NCBI GenBank assembly: GCA_937922675.1
Contig: CALAJN010000007.1
Span: 124,001 to 188,000, forward strand
DNA: 64,000 bases
Reading direction: 5' to 3'
DNA from: an uncultured Granulosicoccaceae bacterium
GTDB lineage: Bacteria; Pseudomonadota; Gammaproteobacteria; Granulosicoccales; Granulosicoccaceae
The position numbers were made by a program, and so were the translations under genes. Under the pieces are notes generated by a model. That model searched no databases. It saw only the letters and a list, made by a program, of their open reading frames with translations, and was not told the origin of the DNA. Below, piece by piece: positions 7,825-17,107 of this stretch (its first letter is position 1; each line of letters opens with the position of its first letter).

Positions 7825-10470
7825 ATGTCTGATTTTGCCAAGGAAGTATTGCCTATTCATCTCGAGGACGAGATGCGGCAGTCCTTCCTCGATTACGCGA
7901 TGAGCGTCATCGTCTCGCGCGCCCTGCCGGACGTGCGTGACGGGCTCAAGCCGGTGCATCGCCGCATCCTCTACGCGATGCACGAGAACAACTACGACTG
8001 GAATCGCGCCTACCGAAAATCCGCGCGTGTGGTCGGTGATGTGATGGGTAAATACCACCCGCACGGGGATTCCGCGATCTATGACGCGATGGTGCGCATG
8101 GCGCAGCCGTTCAGCATGCGGTACATGCTGATCGACGGGCAGGGCAACTTCGGTTCGGTTGATGGGGACCCCGCTGCTGCGATGCGCTACACCGAAGTGC
8201 GCATGGCCAAGATCACGCAAGAGCTGTTGCAGAACATCGACGAAGAAACCGTCGATTTCACGCCTAACTACGATGGCTCCGAGAGCGAGCCATCGGTGCT
8301 GCCGTCGCGCATCCCAAATCTGTTGGTCAACGGCGGTACCGGTATCGCGGTCGGTATGGCGACCAACATCCCGCCGCACAACATCAGTGAGGTCGTTAAC
8401 GCGACTATCGCCATGATCGACAACCCAGCTATCACCGTTGAGGGTTTGATGGAGCATCTGCCTGGGCCGGATTTCCCGACACAAGGCATCATCAACGGTG
8501 CGCGTGGCATACACGAGGCTTACCGCACCGGGCGCGGCAAGATCTATGTGCGCGCACGCGCCGAGGTCAGTTACGACGAGAATACGGGTAAGGACACCAT
8601 CATCGTCAACGAGCTTCCTTATCAGGTCAACAAGGCGCGGCTGCTTGAGAAAATCGCTGAGCTCGTAAAAGACAAGAAGATCGAAGGTGTCACCGAGCTG
8701 CGCGATGAGTCTGACAAGGACGGCATGCGTGTGGTTATCGAACTGCGTCGTGGTGAGTCGGGTGAAGTGCTGCTCAACCAGTTGTACAAGCAGACGCAGT
8801 TGCAGGTGGTGTTCGGGATCAACACGGTAGCCCTTGTGGATGGGCAACCCAAGTTGCTGTCATTGCCTGAAGTGCTCAACGCCTTCATCCGTCATCGGCG
8901 AGAAGTGGTTACCCGTCGTACGGTCTATCGCCTGCGCAAGGCTCGCGAACGTGCTCATATCCTTGAAGGGCTCGCGGTTGCATTGGCAAACATTGATCCG
9001 ATCATTCAATTGATCAAGGAATCGCCTGACGGGGCAGTTGCCAAGGCGGGCCTGGTCGGGCGGACCTGGGAGCCGGGGATTGTGTCCGGCATGCTCGAAC
9101 GTGCAGGCGCGGAAGCATCACGGCCTGAAGGGATTGGTGCAGAGTTCGGTCTTGTCGATGGTCAGTACCAACTCACCGAAGTACAGGCTCAGGCCATCCT
9201 GGACCTGCGTCTACAGCGCCTGACCGGACTTGAGCAGGACAAGATCATTGATGAGTACCGTGAGATCCTTGAAAAAATTGAAGGCTTCCTCGAGATTCTC
9301 ACTGATCCTGATCGCCTGAAAGCGGTCATTCGCGAAGAGCTGGTCGAGATCATCGATCAGTATGGTGATCAGCGCCGTACCGAAATCCAGGTGGATCACT
9401 CCGAGATGTCGGCTGAGGATCTGATCGCTGATGAAGCGGTTGTGGTCACACTCAGTCACGGAGGCTATGCCAAGGCGCAGCCTCTGTCGGACTATCGCGC
9501 GCAGCGCCGTGGCGGACGTGGCAAGTCGGCCACCACGATGAAGAACGAAGACTTTGTCGACAAGCTCTTTGTGGCATCCATGCACGACACAGTGCTGTTT
9601 TTCACCAGTGTCGGTAAGGTCTACTGGAAGCGAGTGTACGAGCTGCCCCTTGCCAGCCGCGGATCGCGTGGTCGGCCCATCGTCAACTTGCTGCCTCTGG
9701 AAGAGGGCGAGCGCGTCAACGCGATCTGTACCACGCGTGACTACGCCGACGATCGGTACGTGTTCTTTGCAACGAGCAAGGGCGTTGTCAAGAAGACGCC
9801 ATTGTCAGATTTCAGCCGGCCGCGTACCAACGGCATCATCGCGATTGATCTGCGTGTCGACGACTATCTGATCGATGTGGCGCTGACCGATGGTGACAGC
9901 GACATCATGCTGTTCTCATCCAACGGTCGAGCGATGCGATTCCATGAAGACGATGTGCGTCGCATGGGCCGCACCGCTGCCGGTGTGCGCGGTATCAAGA
10001 TGCCCAAGGACGATGACAGCGTTATCGGGCTGATCGTTGTCGGTGACGGTGACATACTCTCGGCAACGCGCAACGGCTATGGCAAGCGCACAGACGTTGC
10101 CGAATACCCGCGCAAGGGGCGTGGCGGTCAGGGTGTCATGGACATCAAGACGAGCGAACGCAACGGCGCTGTCATCGGTGCGGTACAGGTGCGTGAGGAC
10201 GACGAGATCATGTTGATCACCGATGGAGGCACGTTGGTGCGCACCGCGGTTGCAGAAGTCTCCAGCGTCGGCCGTAACACTCAAGGTGTGCGCCTGATCA
10301 GGCTCACCGATGGTGAGGCTCTGGTAGAGCTGACCGCGATTGACGAAGGTGATGTCGTCGATGACGAGCCTGAAGAGGGCGCCGAGGCCGACACCGACTC
10401 GGACTCTGGCGCGGACACCGACGCGGGCAATGGTGAGGAAGACGGCGACACCGGAGTCGATCCTGCGTAG
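7825..10470 (+). CDS. gyrA: DNA gyrase subunit A
   Basis: GyrA cuts and rejoins DNA as part of the A2B2 gyrase that introduces negative supercoils. The 881-residue protein aligns from [10 protein letters not shown], and with this start its numbering matches E. coli exactly: catalytic Tyr122 in MRYTEVRM, and Ser83 and Asp87 in [10 protein letters not shown]. Both resistance-determining residues are therefore the quinolone-susceptible type. The GyrA box is present as QRRGGRGK near residue 558, followed by the DNA-wrapping beta-pinwheel and an acidic tail rich in Asp and Glu. A TTG at 7810 has a better-spaced ribosome site and would add five residues. The tail overlaps the start of serC, so gyrA and the amino acid genes may be read together, as in other gammaproteobacteria. 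Confidence 0.98.
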   Translation: MSDFAKEVLPIHLEDEMRQSFLDYAMSVIVSRALPDVRDGLKPVHRRILYAMHENNYDWNRAYRKSARVVGDVMGKYHPHGDSAIYDAMVRMAQPFSMRYMLIDGQGNFGSVDGDPAAAMRYTEVRMAKITQELLQNIDEETVDFTPNYDGSESEPSVLPSRIPNLLVNGGTGIAVGMATNIPPHNISEVVNATIAMIDNPAITVEGLMEHLPGPDFPTQGIINGARGIHEAYRTGRGKIYVRARAEVSYDENTGKDTIIVNELPYQVNKARLLEKIAELVKDKKIEGVTELRDESDKDGMRVVIELRRGESGEVLLNQLYKQTQLQVVFGINTVALVDGQPKLLSLPEVLNAFIRHRREVVTRRTVYRLRKARERAHILEGLAVALANIDPIIQLIKESPDGAVAKAGLVGRTWEPGIVSGMLERAGAEASRPEGIGAEFGLVDGQYQLTEVQAQAILDLRLQRLTGLEQDKIIDEYREILEKIEGFLEILTDPDRLKAVIREELVEIIDQYGDQRRTEIQVDHSEMSAEDLIADEAVVVTLSHGGYAKAQPLSDYRAQRRGGRGKSATTMKNEDFVDKLFVASMHDTVLFFTSVGKVYWKRVYELPLASRGSRGRPIVNLLPLEEGERVNAICTTRDYADDRYVFFATSKGVVKKTPLSDFSRPRTNGIIAIDLRVDDYLIDVALTDGDSDIMLFSSNGRAMRFHEDDVRRMGRTAAGVRGIKMPKDDDSVIGLIVVGDGDILSATRNGYGKRTDVAEYPRKGRGGQGVMDIKTSERNGAVIGAVQVREDDEIMLITDGGTLVRTAVAEVSSVGRNTQGVRLIRLTDGEALVELTAIDEGDVVDDEPEEGAEADTDSDSGADTDAGNGEEDGDTGVDPA

Positions 10471-11665
10471 TCACAATTTCAGTGCAGGGCCGGCGGTGAT
10501 GCCGCTGCCGGTTCTCGAGCGCATAGGCGCCGAGCTGTACGACTGGGCTGGCACCGGGGTCTCCGTGATGGAGACGAGCCATAGAAGTGCCGCGTTTATC
10601 GAATGCGCACAGCAAGCTGAAATTCGGCTGCGCCGTTTGTTATCGATTCCTGATGACTACAGCGTGTTGTTCTTGCAAGGGGGGGCGAGCTTGCAGTTCT
10701 CTGCCACAGTGATGAATCTTGCAGGCGAGGGATCAGTGGCTATCGCTGACACGGGTAGCTGGAGTAGCAAGGCATTTGCGGCTGCATCAAAGCTTGCGCC
10801 AGCGAAGCGAGCGTGCACGCTTGAGCGCGATGAATCGGGCGCCTGGTCGATCCCCGCGGTGGAGCGCTGGGAGATAGCAGACGACGCTGCCTACTTGCAC
10901 TTGTGTGACAACGAAACCATTGGCGGTGTAGCGCTGGATGATGTCGTGCTTGACGATATCGATGCGCGTTATCCGTGTTTGCCTCTGGTTGTAGACATGT
11001 CCTCATCCATTCTGTCGCGCCCGGTTGATGTTTCACGTTACTCGGTGATCTATGCGGGCGCTCAAAAGAACATCGGGCCGGCAGGTCTCACACTGCTTAT
11101 TGCCTCTCCCGACGCCATGGCACGCAGTCGTCGCGTGCCGAAACTACCCGGTGTCTTGTCCTGGGCGGCGATGTCTGATGCAGACTCCATGCTCAACACC
11201 CCGCCCACCTTTGCCTGGTATGCAGCGGGTCTGGTCTTTGAGTGGTTGGAAGCGCAGGGCGGTTTGGACGCGATACACAAACGTAATCAGGATCAGGCGG
11301 CGCGCGTATATGCAGCGGTGGATGCAAGCGCGGCTTATCACAACGATGTGGCTCATCGCTATCGATCCATCATGAACGTGCCGTTTCGATTGAATGATGC
11401 GTCATCCCCCGGTCAGGCCCCGGAGCAGTCGTCGGCCCCGCCTTCGGAGCACTTACTCAGGCAATTTCTGGACGGTGCACAAGCGGCTAACCTGATTGGA
11501 CTCAAGGGTCACAAATCAGTGGGTGGCTGTCGTGCCAGTTTGTACAACGCCTTGCCCGACGAGTCGGTTGATGCCTTGTTGGGGTATCTGGATCAGTTTG
11601 CGGCGGGCGTATCGCCATCCGGCACTGTGTCATCTCGTGTGTCGTCTACCGAGGCAAACGCATGA
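10430..11665 (+). CDS. serC: Phosphoserine aminotransferase
   Basis: SerC is a PLP enzyme that makes phosphoserine from 3-phosphohydroxypyruvate and also acts in pyridoxal phosphate synthesis. The protein shows NFSAGPA at the start, the GGASLQF segment, [12 protein letters not shown], and the PLP-lysine motif [11 protein letters not shown]. The first conserved residues come right after the gyrA stop, and the nearest in-frame ATG is at 10430, inside the last codons of gyrA; this gives a 41-base overlap and 411 residues. A non-ATG start nearer the NFSAGPA motif is possible. Compared with the usual 360 residues, it carries a Pro/Ser-rich insertion (around [14 protein letters not shown]) and a Ser-rich tail. 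Its stop overlaps the pheA start (ATGA). Confidence 0.92.
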   Translation: MVRKTATPESILRSHNFSAGPAVMPLPVLERIGAELYDWAGTGVSVMETSHRSAAFIECAQQAEIRLRRLLSIPDDYSVLFLQGGASLQFSATVMNLAGEGSVAIADTGSWSSKAFAAASKLAPAKRACTLERDESGAWSIPAVERWEIADDAAYLHLCDNETIGGVALDDVVLDDIDARYPCLPLVVDMSSSILSRPVDVSRYSVIYAGAQKNIGPAGLTLLIASPDAMARSRRVPKLPGVLSWAAMSDADSMLNTPPTFAWYAAGLVFEWLEAQGGLDAIHKRNQDQAARVYAAVDASAAYHNDVAHRYRSIMNVPFRLNDASSPGQAPEQSSAPPSEHLLRQFLDGAQAANLIGLKGHKSVGGCRASLYNALPDESVDALLGYLDQFAAGVSPSGTVSSRVSSTEANA

Positions 11666-12732
11666 GCGTTGATGATCATCTGAAACAGATCGACGAGATC
11701 GACCGATCGTTGCAAGCGATTCTGGATCAACGTGCCAGGTTGTTGCTCGAAGTGGCCAAGCTTGAGTCCGGGCTTGAGTCTGGTCGGCACGTAGCGGGGG
11801 TTGAGTCTGACAAGCAGCGATTGGCGGCGATCCGCGCGCGTAATGAAGGGCCGTATCCTGATGAATCACTGGACCGCATTTTTCTGGAAATATTCTCCGC
11901 CAGCCGTGCACTGGCAGCACCGATCAAGGTTGCTTATCTCGGCCCTGAAGGTACCTACAGTCAGGATGCGGTGTTCACACATTTTGGGCATTCCGTGGTG
12001 GCTATTCCCGAGACCAGTATTTCGAGCATCTTTGCAGCGGTTGAGGGTGGGCGAGCCAGTTTTGGCGTTGTGCCAGTTGAGAACTCAACGGAAGGCGCGG
12101 TGAACCACACACTGGATGTACTGACTGAAACACCGCTGCGTATCTGTGGCGAGGTTCGCGTGCGTATCCGTCACTGTCTGCTCGGTACTGAATCAAGCTT
12201 TGCCGCTATTCAGGCCGTGCACGCGCATCCTCAGTCGCTGGCTCAGTGTCGCCGTTGGCTGGATGAGCATCTGCCCCAGGCCGAGCGTGTGTCATCGAGT
12301 AGTAATGCAGCAGCGGCAGCTCATGTCGCGGGCACATCAGACCTTGCAGCGATCGCTGGCGAAACTGCGGCTCGCACCTACGGACTTGAGGTGCTGGAAT
12401 CCGGCATAGAGGACATAAAAACCAACACTACGCGCTTTCTTGTGATGGGACGGCAAGACCTTGCGCCTAGCGGTAATGATGCGACCTCGCTGCTGCTCAG
12501 TGCAGCACATAAACCGGGCGGGCTGCGAGCGATGCTTGAACCGTTTGAGACTGCGGGAGTGAGCTTGACCCGTATCGAGTCGCGACCGAGTCGAAACGGC
12601 CTTTGGGAATATGTGTTTTTTGTCGACGTTGCCGGTCACCAGAAAGATGCCACCCTGGCGCCAGTGCTCGAACAACTGCGTATGGAGCTTCCACTGATGC
12701 GTGTACTTGGTTCCTACCCGAGCGTCTCGTGA
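11662..12732 (+). CDS. pheA: Bifunctional chorismate mutase / prephenate dehydratase
   Basis: The 356-residue protein converts chorismate to prephenate and then to phenylpyruvate on the way to phenylalanine. It has an AroQ-type chorismate mutase helix region at residues 1-90, a prephenate dehydratase domain starting at AYLGPEGTYSQDA with VPVENSTEG and the TNTTRFLV motif, and a C-terminal ACT domain with the ESRPSR phenylalanine-sensing motif. The last suggests feedback control by phenylalanine. The start overlaps the serC stop (ATGA), and the stop overlaps the tyrA GTG. Confidence 0.96.
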   Translation: MSVDDHLKQIDEIDRSLQAILDQRARLLLEVAKLESGLESGRHVAGVESDKQRLAAIRARNEGPYPDESLDRIFLEIFSASRALAAPIKVAYLGPEGTYSQDAVFTHFGHSVVAIPETSISSIFAAVEGGRASFGVVPVENSTEGAVNHTLDVLTETPLRICGEVRVRIRHCLLGTESSFAAIQAVHAHPQSLAQCRRWLDEHLPQAERVSSSSNAAAAAHVAGTSDLAAIAGETAARTYGLEVLESGIEDIKTNTTRFLVMGRQDLAPSGNDATSLLLSAAHKPGGLRAMLEPFETAGVSLTRIESRPSRNGLWEYVFFVDVAGHQKDATLAPVLEQLRMELPLMRVLGSYPSVS

Positions 12733-13595
12733 CCGACAGTATCGGCAGACTCTCGATTGTCGGGTTCGGTCTGATTGGAGCCTCGCTGGCAGCCAGTCTC
12801 AAGCGCGCAGGGTTTTCAGGTGAAATCGTGGCTGTCACGCGCAGCGATGCGTCAGCGCAACAAGCCCTGGAGCAGGGCTTGGTTGATCACGCCGTTGCCG
12901 ATATAGCGAGCGGTATCAACGAGGCTGACATTGTGCTCTTGGCAGTTCCGATGCTCGCCATGCGCACCGTGATGAAAGATATCGCACCGGTTTTGTCGCC
13001 ACGTACGGTGCTGACTGATGCAGGCAGTGTCAAACAGTCGTTCATTGAAGATGCACGCGCCGTTTTTGGCAGTTTGAGAAACATCGTGCCAGGCCACCCT
13101 ATTGCAGGTCGCGAGTTGAGTGGTATGGCCGCTGCAGACGACAAGCTTTACCAGGGGCGTCGGGTGCTGTTGACACCGACTGAGGAGACGGATGCTGCAG
13201 CGATTGCCCGGGTATCGGCACTGTGGACGCTTGCCGGGGCTAGCGTCGAGTGCCTGCAAGCAGCGCATCACGATCGAGTGCTGGCAGCGACCAGTCACTT
13301 ACCGCACGTGTTGGCATTCACGATGGTTGACACGCTCGCGACCCAGCAGGAGGTAGAGGAGATCTTTCGCTACGCTGCGGGTGGTTTTCGGGACTTCACT
13401 CGTATCGCATCGAGTGATCCTGTGATGTGGCGTGACATCTGTCTTACCAATCGCGAGGCCGTGTTGGCATCGATGGACGCATTTGGTGAGCACCTGCAAT
13501 TGCTACGTACTGCTATCGACACGTCTGATGGTGCGGCTATTGAGTCGATCCTGCAGCGAGCTCGTGATGCGCGAGATGCTTACTCGGCCGAGTAA
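12729..13595 (+). CDS. tyrA: Prephenate/arogenate dehydrogenase
   Basis: TyrA oxidatively decarboxylates prephenate or arogenate toward tyrosine with NAD(P). The 288-residue protein begins with a Rossmann motif (LSIVGFGLIGASLA) and has TDAGSVK, PGHPIAGRE and HDRVLAATSHLPHV, all typical of the family. The start is the GTG at 12729, whose GTGA overlaps the pheA stop; an earlier ATG in this frame lies deep inside pheA. In many gammaproteobacteria aroA and cmk follow here, sometimes fused to tyrA; they are absent from this site. The 3' end overlaps the convergent membrane-protein gene by 16 bases. Confidence 0.93.
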   Translation: MTDSIGRLSIVGFGLIGASLAASLKRAGFSGEIVAVTRSDASAQQALEQGLVDHAVADIASGINEADIVLLAVPMLAMRTVMKDIAPVLSPRTVLTDAGSVKQSFIEDARAVFGSLRNIVPGHPIAGRELSGMAAADDKLYQGRRVLLTPTEETDAAAIARVSALWTLAGASVECLQAAHHDRVLAATSHLPHVLAFTMVDTLATQQEVEEIFRYAAGGFRDFTRIASSDPVMWRDICLTNREAVLASMDAFGEHLQLLRTAIDTSDGAAIESILQRARDARDAYSAE

Positions 13596-13891
13596 AAGCG
13601 ATCGCAGAGCACAGCAAGCGCATCGTTTGACAAGGATTTGCCAGGCCCGATGAAGTCTGTCAGATCTGAAAGACGCCCTGGTGGATCGTTTAAAAACGGC
13701 AGGTCAATGGCTGAGCGGTTCATTCCGTAGGACACAGAGGCGATACCAAAGCCTGATAGTGCTACCCAAATGATCATTGTCATGCTGTTCTTGATAATGC
13801 GCGTGACGCCAGTGAACACCAGAAAGGCGCCAAGGGCAATCATCAGCTCGTCGGCATAGTCAAAACTCAGGAATTGTTCGATCGCTTCCAT
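13580..13891 (-). CDS. Small membrane protein of unknown function
   Basis: This 103-residue protein is not recognised. It begins with a short amphipathic stretch (MEAIEQFLSFDYADEL) and has two hydrophobic segments at about residues 15-35 (IALGAFLVFTGVTRII) and 40-60 (IIWVALSGFGIASVSYGM), then a soluble tail. I used the ATG at 13891, since the in-frame extension upstream adds a charged leader with no clear ribosome site. It converges with tyrA and overlaps its end, and lies 85 bases upstream of the end of the cyclic-di-GMP enzyme gene's terminus side, so the two reverse-strand genes are not obviously one operon. Confidence 0.5.
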   Translation of the reverse strand: MEAIEQFLSFDYADELMIALGAFLVFTGVTRIIKNSMTMIIWVALSGFGIASVSYGMNRSAIDLPFLNDPPGRLSDLTDFIGPGKSLSNDALAVLCDRFYSAE

Positions 13892-13976
13892 GTGGGGCTG
13901 CCGTGAGAGTGGTAGTCGGCAGTTTAGCGCCCCGTTGAGCACCTCGTGCAGTAGCCGAAGGCACGGTGGGCGATTT

Positions 13977-16439
13977 TCAGGCTATGCGCTGAGTCGTTGA
14001 CGCGGTAGGCAGCTCTTTCAGTGATTCGAGTACCGAGCCCAGCGCATCAGCGGCAACCGGTGGTGAGTACAGATAGCCTTGCACAAGGTCACAGCCCATG
14101 CGGCGGATGATGTTGCATTGCGCGACGGTCTCCACTCCCTCGGCTACAGTCTCGAGGTTCAGGGCATCCGCGAGCGCGAGAATGGTGCGAACCAGCGAGT
14201 CATCGGCATTGCCGTCAGACAATCGTGAGATAAAGGCGCGGTCAATCTTGAGAACATCCAGTGGTAGATCCTGCAGATAGCTGAGCGAGGAATAGCCTGT
14301 ACCGAAATCGTCGATGGCAATGCGGATCCCGGTGTCTCTTAGTTTGCTGAGTCGTTGCGCTACCGAGTTGACGTCGTGCATGAACACACTTTCAGTCACT
14401 TCAAGTTCGAGTAGCTCAGGGGCAACCTGGTGCTGATCCAGAATCGCGCTGACCTCATTGGTAAAGTTCTCGCACTGAAACTGCGGGGCTGCAATGTTCA
14501 CGCTCATGCGCAGGGTTTCAAGCGGTGTCCCTTGCCAGGCAGATACCTGTGCCAGGGCAAGATCCAGTACTCGCGTGCCGATGGACCCGATGTATCCGAG
14601 CTCTTCGGCGACCGGAATAAACTCAGCTGGTGATACAAGACCTCGCTCGGGGTGTAGCCATCTGACCAGTGCTTCCACGCCGACGGGTTGATCATTGGTC
14701 AGGTGAAATTGTGGCTGATAGACAAGTTTGAATTCGTCACGTTCCAGGCCCTTGCGCAAGTCCATTTCGATTTGCGTGCGGTGGTTTCGTCGAGCCGCGT
14801 AGGCGGCATTGAAATTAACGACTGTGCTACCCGTGTTCTGCTTGGCTTCGTGCATGGCATAGTCGGCATGACGGAGTAATTCGTCCACGGTTTTGCCATC
14901 ATTCGGCCAGCGGCTGACTCCCACACTTACGGCAACGTCAAGTGAATGCTCATCGACGCTGAAGGGAGCCTTCATCGCATCCATCAGGCGTTGCGCTAAA
15001 GCAGGCACATCGGTTGATGGCAAGGTAATCAGCGCGAATTCGTCGCCACCCATACGTGCCAGCACGCTACCTGGGTCCACTTGCTCTGCCAGCCTGTGAG
15101 CGGCCAGTTGCAGCAAGCGATCTCCAGCTGCACGCCCATGAATATCATTGATCATCTTGAACCCGTCGAGATCGACAAAAAACACATGGCTTCCGCTCAT
15201 GGAATCGTCCTCGTCGCTGTTCTGGAGAAAGCGCCGTAGCTCGCGCTCGAAGTAGCGTCTGTTGGGTAGCCCGGTCAAGGTGTCGTGAAAGGCTTGATGC
15301 TCGAGTTCTGCTGACAGGGCCTGCCGATCAAGTGTTGTCGACAGTTGCCCGGCGAGCGAGCGAACAAGGTGTGATTCGCCATCGTCGAGTAACAGGGCAC
15401 TCTTTCGGTTGGCAATCACCAATACCCCGGTTAGCCCGTGCATACCGTACATGGGCATGGCACAGGCGCGCCGATACCCGCGATCACGGTGGGGTACCTC
15501 TGCCTCAGTGTGTATCAAGTCGCTCGGCGTTGAGTGTCTGGATCGATCAGCCCAGCAACTGACAACAACTTCTCGCGCCTTTATAGCGACTGCAGGCACC
15601 GTGGCGCAGGCCATGGCCTCGCCCTTGCCGGCACGTTCCCAAGCGCCGCATACCCCGGCAGAGCCCAGGTCGTTGATACGGTGCACGCTGGCATGGCAGA
15701 CATCCAGCATATCGAACAGCGCCTGACATACAACGTGACGCGCCGCGGTGGAATCGTTTACTGAGGCTAGCGTCTCATGAGTGTTGGCAAGTACCTGTGT
15801 GCAGTGCAGATTGCGCTCGAGTTGCTCGACGGCGCGCGCATTGCCTATAGCGATTGCAGCCAGTTGCGTGGTCCGGCTCAGGCTCGCAAGCTCGTTGGCA
15901 AGATCCACACTCTGGCTGATCAGTACAATGACACCCACCAACGTGCCCGATAATCTGATGGGCAGAGCACACAGTTGTGTGCCTACAGGCCAGTCGGTTT
16001 CCAGATCGTAGGTGCTGGCGTCTTCGATAAAGACAGGGCTTGCACTGTGCCAACTGCGCGCCGCTATGCCGTGGCCGTCACGCCACATATCAAGCTTTGC
16101 CCAGCAGTCATCGTCAGCGGCGATCGCTACCGGCGAGACGTGTTCCTGATCATCATCGACCATCAGTACCTGCACGCAGTCCGCCCCTGAGCGCTCAGCG
16201 ATCGTGTCGGCAAACACTTGCGCTACTTCAGACACACGGCGTCGCGACATCAACTGCTCGACCACCTGGTCGATCGACATCAACTCAGCAATATATGAAT
16301 CAAGGGTATCGGTAGCCCCGGTCTTGTCGCCACGAACGACGCGTGCAGCGGAGACCATCCAGGGGATCCGCCCACTGATGCGAGACAGCGTCGCGCCCGG
16401 CCGGGTGTCCTTGTCGGTACTGGGTTTTTGCTCACTCAC
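13977..16439 (-). CDS. GAF-GGDEF-EAL cyclic-di-GMP signalling protein
   Basis: The 820-residue protein has an N-terminal sensory part with two GAF-like regions (about residues 60-210 and 215-370), a diguanylate cyclase domain with an intact MGGDEF active site near residue 461, and a phosphodiesterase domain with EALVRW near residue 584, DDFGTGYSSL, KIDRAFI and VAEGVET. Both catalytic domains therefore look competent, so it could make and destroy cyclic-di-GMP. The RxxD inhibitory site expected just before GGDEF is not seen (EQVD there). No membrane helix or signal peptide is present, so it should be cytosolic. It stands alone on the reverse strand; its signal is unknown. Cyclic-di-GMP often controls type IV pili, of which this window has a locus. 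Confidence 0.93.
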   Translation of the reverse strand: MSEQKPSTDKDTRPGATLSRISGRIPWMVSAARVVRGDKTGATDTLDSYIAELMSIDQVVEQLMSRRRVSEVAQVFADTIAERSGADCVQVLMVDDDQEHVSPVAIAADDDCWAKLDMWRDGHGIAARSWHSASPVFIEDASTYDLETDWPVGTQLCALPIRLSGTLVGVIVLISQSVDLANELASLSRTTQLAAIAIGNARAVEQLERNLHCTQVLANTHETLASVNDSTAARHVVCQALFDMLDVCHASVHRINDLGSAGVCGAWERAGKGEAMACATVPAVAIKAREVVVSCWADRSRHSTPSDLIHTEAEVPHRDRGYRRACAMPMYGMHGLTGVLVIANRKSALLLDDGESHLVRSLAGQLSTTLDRQALSAELEHQAFHDTLTGLPNRRYFERELRRFLQNSDEDDSMSGSHVFFVDLDGFKMINDIHGRAAGDRLLQLAAHRLAEQVDPGSVLARMGGDEFALITLPSTDVPALAQRLMDAMKAPFSVDEHSLDVAVSVGVSRWPNDGKTVDELLRHADYAMHEAKQNTGSTVVNFNAAYAARRNHRTQIEMDLRKGLERDEFKLVYQPQFHLTNDQPVGVEALVRWLHPERGLVSPAEFIPVAEELGYIGSIGTRVLDLALAQVSAWQGTPLETLRMSVNIAAPQFQCENFTNEVSAILDQHQVAPELLELEVTESVFMHDVNSVAQRLSKLRDTGIRIAIDDFGTGYSSLSYLQDLPLDVLKIDRAFISRLSDGNADDSLVRTILALADALNLETVAEGVETVAQCNIIRRMGCDLVQGYLYSPPVAADALGSVLESLKELPTASTTQRIA

Positions 16440-16498
16440 ACTCCTCTAGCGGCGATAAGCGCAGAGGCTGGTCTTGTAACAGTTAGTTGAGCGTCAAG

Positions 16499-17107
16499 TC
16501 AGGTAGCGCAGGCGGTGGCGCGTGCGCCCGCGCTGAACACTGCCTCACGCAGTACCAGCTTGCCGCTGGCATCGGCGAACGTGACTTGCAGTAGCGCCCC
16601 GGCCACTTCTGAGCCTGCCACGCGTATTTGTCCGAGATCGGACTCAGTCAATTGATCGTCTACATCTATGGAGAAGGCAAACGATCCCTTGGGCGGGAAA
16701 CTGTCAAAATCAAGTTGCAGCTGTGTGTCACCGTCTGCGGGGGCGGGCATCATGCTCAGATCTGCATTGCCTGCCTCTATTCGGAAGGGCTGAAAGACTT
16801 CGACGCCAGCCCCTGATTCGGTGGTATCAAAGATGAGTGCCCCGACACTGTCATCAAGATCCAATGTGATGGACTTGATTGAGCTGTCGGTTAGATTCTC
16901 GAACACAAACTGGTCGCGGGGAGCGCTTTCAATAAAGCGAGCTCTGAGAGGCTGCTGTTCGGTGTCTGACGATGTTGACACACAGGTGTCCACGAGTGCA
17001 TCCGGGTCCTTTGCATGCGCAGTGGCGAACGCAAGGCTTGCCAAGGGTGCAACAGAAACCGCTAAAGAGGCCGCTAAGGAGGCTGCCGAGCAGATCAGTG
17101 TTTTCAT
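16499..17107 (-). CDS. Exported protein of unknown function, coupled to pyc
   Basis: The 202-residue protein starts with a signal peptide (MKTLICSAASLAASLAVSVA, cleavage likely after the AHA near residue 32), followed by an acidic, probably beta-rich domain with alternating hydrophobic residues (SIKSITLDLDDSVGALIFDT). Two Cys residues, one near the mature start and one near the end, could form a disulphide. I do not recognise the family. Its ATG overlaps the pyc stop as ATGA, so it is co-translated with a cytosolic metabolic enzyme, which is an odd pairing with no obvious functional reason. Confidence 0.7.
   Translation of the reverse strand: MKTLICSAASLAASLAVSVAPLASLAFATAHAKDPDALVDTCVSTSSDTEQQPLRARFIESAPRDQFVFENLTDSSIKSITLDLDDSVGALIFDTTESGAGVEVFQPFRIEAGNADLSMMPAPADGDTQLQLDFDSFPPKGSFAFSIDVDDQLTESDLGQIRVAGSEVAGALLQVTFADASGKLVLREAVFSAGARATACAT

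Noticed and set aside
7792-8847. A 351-codon open frame opposite the start of gyrA
   Set aside because: It is the antisense of conserved GyrA sequence; its His/Val/Asp-rich composition is typical of such shadows.
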